From assembly GCF_035998675.1 (NCBI RefSeq), contig NZ_DASYHI010000021.1, positions 62,001 to 126,000 on the forward strand: 64,000 nt of DNA, read 5' to 3'. Every line of letters begins with the position of its first letter. The first letter of the stretch is position 1. The notes under the pieces are model-generated. The model was not told where the DNA came from. It saw only the letters and a program-made list of their open reading frames with translations, and searched no databases. The DNA comes from Telluribacter sp035998675 (GTDB lineage: Bacteria > Bacteroidota > Bacteroidia > Cytophagales > Spirosomataceae). Shown here piece after piece: positions 59,562-64,000 of this stretch. A program made the translations under genes and the position numbers.

Positions 59562-59751
59562 GAGCATGTAGGAATTGGGGTTAGTAGCTATTTGGTTAAG
59601 TACTCTTTTTAGGTAATGATTCAAACAAAACAATCCGGGGAACCAGGGCCGGGAAAAACCTCAGCCGATTCAACGCCTGTCTTTTCAGTTTGACTACCTA
59701 TTATTCATATAAAACAAAAAATAAGTTAAAGCTACTGTTCCCAATTATCCA

Positions 59752-60771
59752 ATGAAAAAGATACTTATCGGTAACCTCCTTTCCCTTATCCTCGCAGTAC
59801 CCCTGTCAGCGGCATTGGCTCAATCCCAGAAAACTCCCCCGTCCAAAAAAGCTGAGGGCGTACCTACGGCGGGCAACCCCATTTTTCCGGGCTGGTACGC
59901 TGACCCCGAGGGAATTATCTTTAACAATACGTACTGGATTTATCCTACCTATTCGGCCCCCTACAAGGAGCAGGTATTCATGGATGCCTTTTCCTCCCCC
60001 GACCTTATTACCTGGACCAAGCACAGCCGGATTATTGATACTACCCAAATAAAATGGGCCAAGCGGGCTATGTGGGCCCCGGCAATTATCGAAAAAGGGA
60101 ACAGGTACTATCTGTTTTTTGGAGCCAATGATATTCAGAGTAACGAAGAGCGGGGTGGCATTGGGGTAGCGGTGGCCGACCAACCCGCGGGACCATTCAA
60201 AGACCATCTTGGAAAGCCTCTGATTGACAAATTCCATAACGGTGCCCAGCCCATAGATCAGTTTGTGTTCAAAGACCAGGATGGGCAGTATTATATGCTG
60301 TACGGCGGCTGGCGGCATTGCAACATAGCGAAGTTGAATAATGACTTTACCGGCTTTGTACCCTTTGATGACGGTACTACCTTCAAAGAAATCACCCCGG
60401 AAGGCTACGTAGAAGGACCGTTTATGTTCCGTCGGAACGGCAAGTACTATTTTATGTGGTCGGAAGGTGGCTGGACCGGCCCCAACTATTCGGTTGCCTA
60501 CGCCATAGCCGACTCGCCTTTTGGCCCCTTCCAGCGCATTGGCAAAATACTCCAGCAGGACCCAGGCATCGCGACCGGAGCCGGGCACCATTCGGTCATT
60601 CATGTACCCGAAAAAGACCTCTGGTACGTTGTGTACCACCGGAGGCCCCTGACCGAAACCGACGCCAACCACCGGGTAACCTGTATGGACGAAATGACCT
60701 TTAACGCGGAAGGTTTGATAAATCCGGTCAGGATAACCAACGAGGGAGTAGCCCGACAGCCCCTGAAATAG
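59752..60771 (+). CDS. GH43-family glycosidase
   Basis: 339 residues with a signal peptide (ends AALAQ, about 24). The five-bladed propeller glycosidase shows the base Asp in PGWYADPEGI (about 50), the pKa-modulating Asp near PIDQFVF (about 163), the acid Glu in YVEGPFMF (about 224), and WAPAIIE and GAGHHSVIHV. Known members cut beta-xylosides and alpha-arabinosides; this one is secreted. The following gene begins 80 bases later. Confidence 0.9.
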   Translation: MKKILIGNLLSLILAVPLSAALAQSQKTPPSKKAEGVPTAGNPIFPGWYADPEGIIFNNTYWIYPTYSAPYKEQVFMDAFSSPDLITWTKHSRIIDTTQIKWAKRAMWAPAIIEKGNRYYLFFGANDIQSNEERGGIGVAVADQPAGPFKDHLGKPLIDKFHNGAQPIDQFVFKDQDGQYYMLYGGWRHCNIAKLNNDFTGFVPFDDGTTFKEITPEGYVEGPFMFRRNGKYYFMWSEGGWTGPNYSVAYAIADSPFGPFQRIGKILQQDPGIATGAGHHSVIHVPEKDLWYVVYHRRPLTETDANHRVTCMDEMTFNAEGLINPVRITNEGVARQPLK

Positions 60772-60850
60772 GGTTTAGGGCCGGGCAAACAATAGCCGGA
60801 ACATGTGGTTAATCATTAGTTATCAATCAATGATTAAAATCCACATAGAC

Positions 60851-62122
60851 ATGAAATGTACACCCGCACTGGTTTGCTGCTTTTGGGTAAGCCTTACGCT
60901 CCTCGCCTGTAATAATAAGGAGGAAAAGAAGGAAGAAGCCGCCGCCGCTGGCCCAACCGTAGTCCAAACGGCCGTTGACACCCTGACCTTACCTGCCCCC
61001 TACGCGACCGAATCCGTAAAAAACAATCCGGATGTAAAAGGCTGGTCTGAGGGCCAGAAACCCACGGCTCCGGCGGGTTTCGTAGTTACCAAATACGCCG
61101 GTGACCTCAAGCACCCGCGCTGGTCCTACGTAGCGCCCAACGGCGATGTATTTGTCGTTGAATCCGACGACAAAGGAAAAAGTGCCAACCGGATTACGCT
61201 CTTTCGCGACCCGAACAACGACGGTAAGCCCGACCAGCGGCATGTGTTTATGGAAGACTTGAATCAGCCTTTCGGTATGCTGGTGTTAAATAATTTTTTC
61301 TACGTGGCCAATACCGATGGGCTGATGCGCTACCCCTACAAGCCGGGGCAGACCAAGCTGGAAAGTAAGGGTGAAAAAATACTGGAGCTGCCAGCCGGGG
61401 GCTACAACCACCACTGGACCCGCAACCTCCTGGCCAGCCCCGACGGCAGTAAAATTTATGTTTCGGTGGGTTCAGCCAGCAACGTGGGGGAATACGGCAT
61501 GGACGAAGAAAAACGTCGGGCGAATATCCTGCAGATTAACCCGGACGGCAGTGGGGAAAAGATTTACGCCAGTGGCCTGCGCAATCCGGTTGGGATGGAC
61601 TGGGCACCCGGCAGCAATGTACTCTGGACATCGGTCAACGAACGCGACAAACTGGGCGACAACCTGGTACCTGACTACCTGACGAGCGTTAAGGAAGGTG
61701 GCTTTTACGGCTGGCCCTACTCCTATTTTGGACAAATCGTGGACCCCCGCCGAAAAGACGAGCGCCCTGACCTGGTGCAGAAAGCCATAGTACCGGAGGT
61801 ACCGCTGGGTTCGCACACAGCTTCGCTGGGACTAACCTTCTACGATAAGGAGAGTTTTCCGTCCAGGTACCGCAATGGCGCCTTTGTTGGCCAGCATGGT
61901 TCCTGGAACAGCTCCACTCCCGTTGGGTATAAGGTAGTATTTGTTCCCTTCAGCAACGGAAAACCTTCAAGTAAACCTGAGGATTTTCTGACGGGTTTTA
62001 TAGCTAACAAGCAGGAGCCCGAAGTGTACGGACGTCCCGTCGGGGTGACGGTTTTACCGGATGGCTCGCTGCTGGTCAATGACGATGCCGGCAACACCCT
62101 GTGGCGCGTTAGTACTCAATGA
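60851..62122 (+). CDS. PQQ/sorbosone dehydrogenase-like lipoprotein
   Basis: 423 residues from ATG 60851, with lipoprotein signal (SLTLLAC, Cys about 19) and an acidic Lys/Glu/Ala stretch. Propeller blades carry NPDVKGWSEGQKPTAPAGF, GGYNHHWTRNLLASPDGSKI (GYNHHW typical of PQQ-sorbosone dehydrogenases), NPVGMDWAPGSNVLW, GGFYGWPYSYFG and VTVLPDGSLLVNDDAGNTLWR. Likely oxidises a sugar in the periplasm with a PQQ cofactor, if the organism makes or takes up PQQ. Ends before a strong hairpin. Confidence 0.85.
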   Translation: MKCTPALVCCFWVSLTLLACNNKEEKKEEAAAAGPTVVQTAVDTLTLPAPYATESVKNNPDVKGWSEGQKPTAPAGFVVTKYAGDLKHPRWSYVAPNGDVFVVESDDKGKSANRITLFRDPNNDGKPDQRHVFMEDLNQPFGMLVLNNFFYVANTDGLMRYPYKPGQTKLESKGEKILELPAGGYNHHWTRNLLASPDGSKIYVSVGSASNVGEYGMDEEKRRANILQINPDGSGEKIYASGLRNPVGMDWAPGSNVLWTSVNERDKLGDNLVPDYLTSVKEGGFYGWPYSYFGQIVDPRRKDERPDLVQKAIVPEVPLGSHTASLGLTFYDKESFPSRYRNGAFVGQHGSWNSSTPVGYKVVFVPFSNGKPSSKPEDFLTGFIANKQEPEVYGRPVGVTVLPDGSLLVNDDAGNTLWRVSTQ

Positions 62123-62178
62123 AATTAAGTACCTAAGCCTTAAAATAGATCTGCCTTTCCTGGCGGGTCTTGCAAACA

Positions 62179-62214
62179 AAAATGAGAGACGCAGGTATTG
62201 CGTCTCTCATTTTT
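62179..62214. terminator. Bidirectional hairpin between convergent genes
   Basis: AAAATGAGAGACGCA / TGCGTCTCTCATTTT around GGTAT, with T-run to the right and A-run to the left. Ends the sugar-dehydrogenase and cvfB transcripts. Confidence 0.9.
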
Positions 62215-62265
62215 ATATGGTGTTATAATCATGATTACCCAGCATTTGGGAAAATACCGAAATTA

Positions 62266-63105
62266 TCAATCCTCCGAAATCAGGCGAATGCCGTGCTCTT
62301 GTATCTGGATCAGGCCACTTTTGTATAGACTACCGATGGCTTTCTTAAAGGTTTTTTTACTCATTTCAAGCCGCTGTTTAATTTCCTCCGGTGAGCTGTT
62401 ATCTGACAGGTTCAGGTAGCCACCCTCCTTCTTGAGTTCGTCCAGAATGCGCTGCGAATTGGGCTCTACGCTCTCGTATCCCTGTTTTTCGAGGCTGATA
62501 TCGAGCTTATTTTCGTCCCGGACCCGCTTCACATAAGCCTTCATTTTGTCCCCGATATTCACCTGCCGGAACAGCTCATTTTCGTAAATAAGCCCCTTGT
62601 GAAAGTGATTCACGATAACGTTGTACCCCAGGTCCGTTCTATCCCAGATAATAACATCTACCTCATCGCCTTCGTCTACAATCAGGCGACTATTGTCCAG
62701 GTACCGGCCGATTTTGGTGGAAGCGGAAAGGCGGGAAGTTTTGCGGTCGAGGTACAGGTACACCAGGTGCCAGTCACCTACCCGCATCTGACCACTCTGT
62801 TCGCGGTAAGGCACAAACAGGTCTTTTTCGAGCCCCCAGTCCATAAAGGCTCCGTATTCATTCACATCCTTTACCTGAAGAAAAGCAAACTCATTCCGAA
62901 TTAGTTTGGGGGTTTCGGTGGTAGCTACCGGGCGGTCTTCTGAATCGTTGTAGACGAATACCCTCACCTCCTGGTCTACCTCCATATCGTCGGTGATGTA
63001 CTTGTTTGGGAGCAGTACCTCCTCCCCCTCCACATCGCCCAGAAAAAAGCCGACACTCGTCCGGCGCAGAATGGTCAGGGTATTGTATTTTCCTATGAAA
63101 AGCAT
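62266..63105 (-). CDS. cvfB: CvfB-family S1 RNA-binding protein
   Basis: 279 residues starting at ATG 63105 (MLFIGKYNTLTILRRTS); an upstream ATG at 63150 is less likely. Three S1-type beta barrels in series (first starting VGFFLGD, second FLQVKDVNEYGAFMDWGLEK, third AYVKRVRDENKLDISLEK), then a winged-helix at the end (GGYLNLSDNSSPEEIKQRLEMSKK...). CvfB affects virulence gene expression through RNA in Staphylococcus; here it is probably a general RNA-binding regulator. Confidence 0.9.
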   Translation of the reverse strand: MLFIGKYNTLTILRRTSVGFFLGDVEGEEVLLPNKYITDDMEVDQEVRVFVYNDSEDRPVATTETPKLIRNEFAFLQVKDVNEYGAFMDWGLEKDLFVPYREQSGQMRVGDWHLVYLYLDRKTSRLSASTKIGRYLDNSRLIVDEGDEVDVIIWDRTDLGYNVIVNHFHKGLIYENELFRQVNIGDKMKAYVKRVRDENKLDISLEKQGYESVEPNSQRILDELKKEGGYLNLSDNSSPEEIKQRLEMSKKTFKKAIGSLYKSGLIQIQEHGIRLISED

Positions 63106-63329
63106 GTTGCCTAAGTTATTTGCAGGGAAATACCCGGCCGGGTACTTCATTGAGTCACCTACCCTGACCAGGCTGATTGTTTTTTCTACGGGGGAAAGAA
63201 AGATTTTAACAGAACCCCGGGCAAAAGTACAAACCTCTCCTTAAAAATATGGAGATTATGAAACTTCGCTCAATTGTGAAAGTAAACCTACCGTGAGTGC
63301 CAGGCTACTGGCAGGTCTCATTCGGGGTA

Positions 63330-63752
63330 CTATCTTCGCCGGCGGGGTGGGTTAATGAGCGAGTCCACCGAATACTTACCACCTCCCAGAATTAAAAGGG
63401 TTAAATAAATAAGAATGTACAGCAGAAGCAGCTCCTTGCGGCCGAAAGGGTCGTCGCGATGGGCAACAAAAGCAGCTACTGAACAACTGATAATGAGCGG
63501 AATGGAGGCCAGACGGGTACCTAATCCCAAAAAAATCAGCAATGAACAGATGGCTTCGGAAAATGTGACCAGGATAAAAGAAGGAGTTGAACCTATACCA
63601 AGCGGATCTCCGAATTGCGTTTCACCTTCAATCAGTCTCAGTAATTTGGGTATCCCGTGTGTCCACATCAGCGCCGCCACGCCAATTCGCATAAAGGCCA
63701 GCCACACATGTACCGCTTCGTTACTGAAATTAGTTGAAAATAGTCTTTTCAT
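63330..63752 (-). CDS. DoxX-family membrane protein
   Basis: 140 residues with four helices: HVWLAFMRIGVAALMWTHGIPKL (first helix with the family's R-x-G-x-A), ILVTFSEAICSLLIFLGLGTRL, ASIPLIISCSVAAFVAHRDD and LLLLYILIYLTLLILGGGKYS. The Arg/His spacing and the final GxGxYS fit DoxX, linked to thiosulfate or quinone chemistry in some archaea but of unknown role in most bacteria. Single gene. Confidence 0.85.
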   Translation of the reverse strand: MKRLFSTNFSNEAVHVWLAFMRIGVAALMWTHGIPKLLRLIEGETQFGDPLGIGSTPSFILVTFSEAICSLLIFLGLGTRLASIPLIISCSVAAFVAHRDDPFGRKELLLLYILIYLTLLILGGGKYSVDSLINPPRRRR

Positions 63753-63929
63753 GAGTTTTGTTGGGTTTAAGAGTGTAAAAACTACTGCTGAATATTCGTT
63801 CGATTGTACACATCAATCCGTTCACTACTCTAAGTACTTCAGTCTTTCCCGTTTGGTTTTGGATTGTTGGTCTTTTCCTGAAAAAGTAAATCCAAAGTAC
63901 TATTTACTTTACATTAATAAATCCCCGGC

Positions 63930-64000
63930 ATGAACCGTCGTCAGTTTTTAGTACTTACATCCGCTTTGGCCAGCCAGTCGGCCTGGGCCAGGACCCAACC
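63930..64000 (+). CDS. Start of a Tat-exported protein (5' part only)
   Basis: ATG 63930 starts MNRRQFLVLTSALASQSAWA, a twin-arginine signal (RRQFL) with a cleavage site near AWA. The gene runs out of the window after 23 residues, so its product is unknown. Confidence 0.6.
   Translation, partial: MNRRQFLVLTSALASQSAWARTQ

Noticed and set aside
1..64000. tRNA, rRNA, CRISPR array or insertion sequence
   Set aside because: No T-loop GTTCRAATC pattern in a cloverleaf, no regular spaced repeats and no transposase frame were found.

Overview
The window is ordinary chromosomal DNA from a member of the Bacteroidota, most probably a Cytophagales bacterium near Spirosoma, Dyadobacter or Persicitalea (Spirosomaceae). 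The evidence is protein content (SBBP-repeat lipoprotein, DUF4153 and DUF1080 families, bifunctional HisB, fused isobutyryl-CoA mutase, complete Ebo operon, ECF sigma/LTxxQ module), several TAnnTTTG-type -7 promoter boxes of the Bacteroidota kind, and weak Shine-Dalgarno signals. No rRNA, tRNA, CRISPR array or insertion sequence was recognised. The palindrome GTAC is strikingly common: 13, 14 and 10 copies in three hand-counted kilobases against about 4 expected.

Layout. 1-9.9 kb: end of a TolB/amidohydrolase protein, a GyrI-like protein, a propeller lipoprotein, a TfoX-N protein, hisB, and a carbonic anhydrase/SulP pair. 9.9-15.7 kb: icmF, an orphan gene, and a sigma/anti-sigma-like/LTxxQ module on the minus strand. 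15.8-22.4 kb: a minus-strand run of FAH hydrolase, M23 peptidase, bcp and the two transketolase halves, with an AAA ATPase/TOPRIM-like gene pair lodged between the halves. 22.5-27.1 kb: M48 and NlpC/P60 lipoproteins and an uncharacterised membrane gene pair rich in His motifs. 27.1-36.2 kb: small secreted paralogues, a 56-bp perfect palindrome, and a group of small membrane proteins around a winged-helix regulator, with three copies of the inverted repeat ACTTTGA-N3-TCAAAGT. A serine hydrolase of foreign appearance lies downstream of the third copy. 36.2-40.8 kb: HAD phosphatase, subtilase, aminopeptidase P and MgtC-like protein. 40.9-47.4 kb: the complete eboABCDEF operon. 47.4-55 kb: DUF456, carboxynorspermidine-dehydrogenase-like protein, pentapeptide protein, YdeI-like protein, a sugar-dehydrogenase-like protein and a large PAS histidine kinase. 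55-64 kb: secreted esterase, NlpC/P60, GH2, DUF1080, GH43, a second sugar-dehydrogenase-like lipoprotein, CvfB, DoxX and the start of a Tat-exported protein.

How the genes work together. The clearest units are the carbonic anhydrase/SulP pair (probable bicarbonate uptake and hydration), the sigma module (envelope stress), the transketolase operon, the Ebo operon (metabolite prenylation and export) and a scattered saccharide-degradation group near the end. The best candidates for less-described biology are the ATPase/TOPRIM pair inside the transketolase operon (a possible two-gene phage defence system), the three-operator regulon at 30-32 kb, and the membrane pair at 24.3-27.1 kb with duplicated WH/SPPH and HLHP motifs. 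Function assignments come from recognising motifs by eye; no database search was run.
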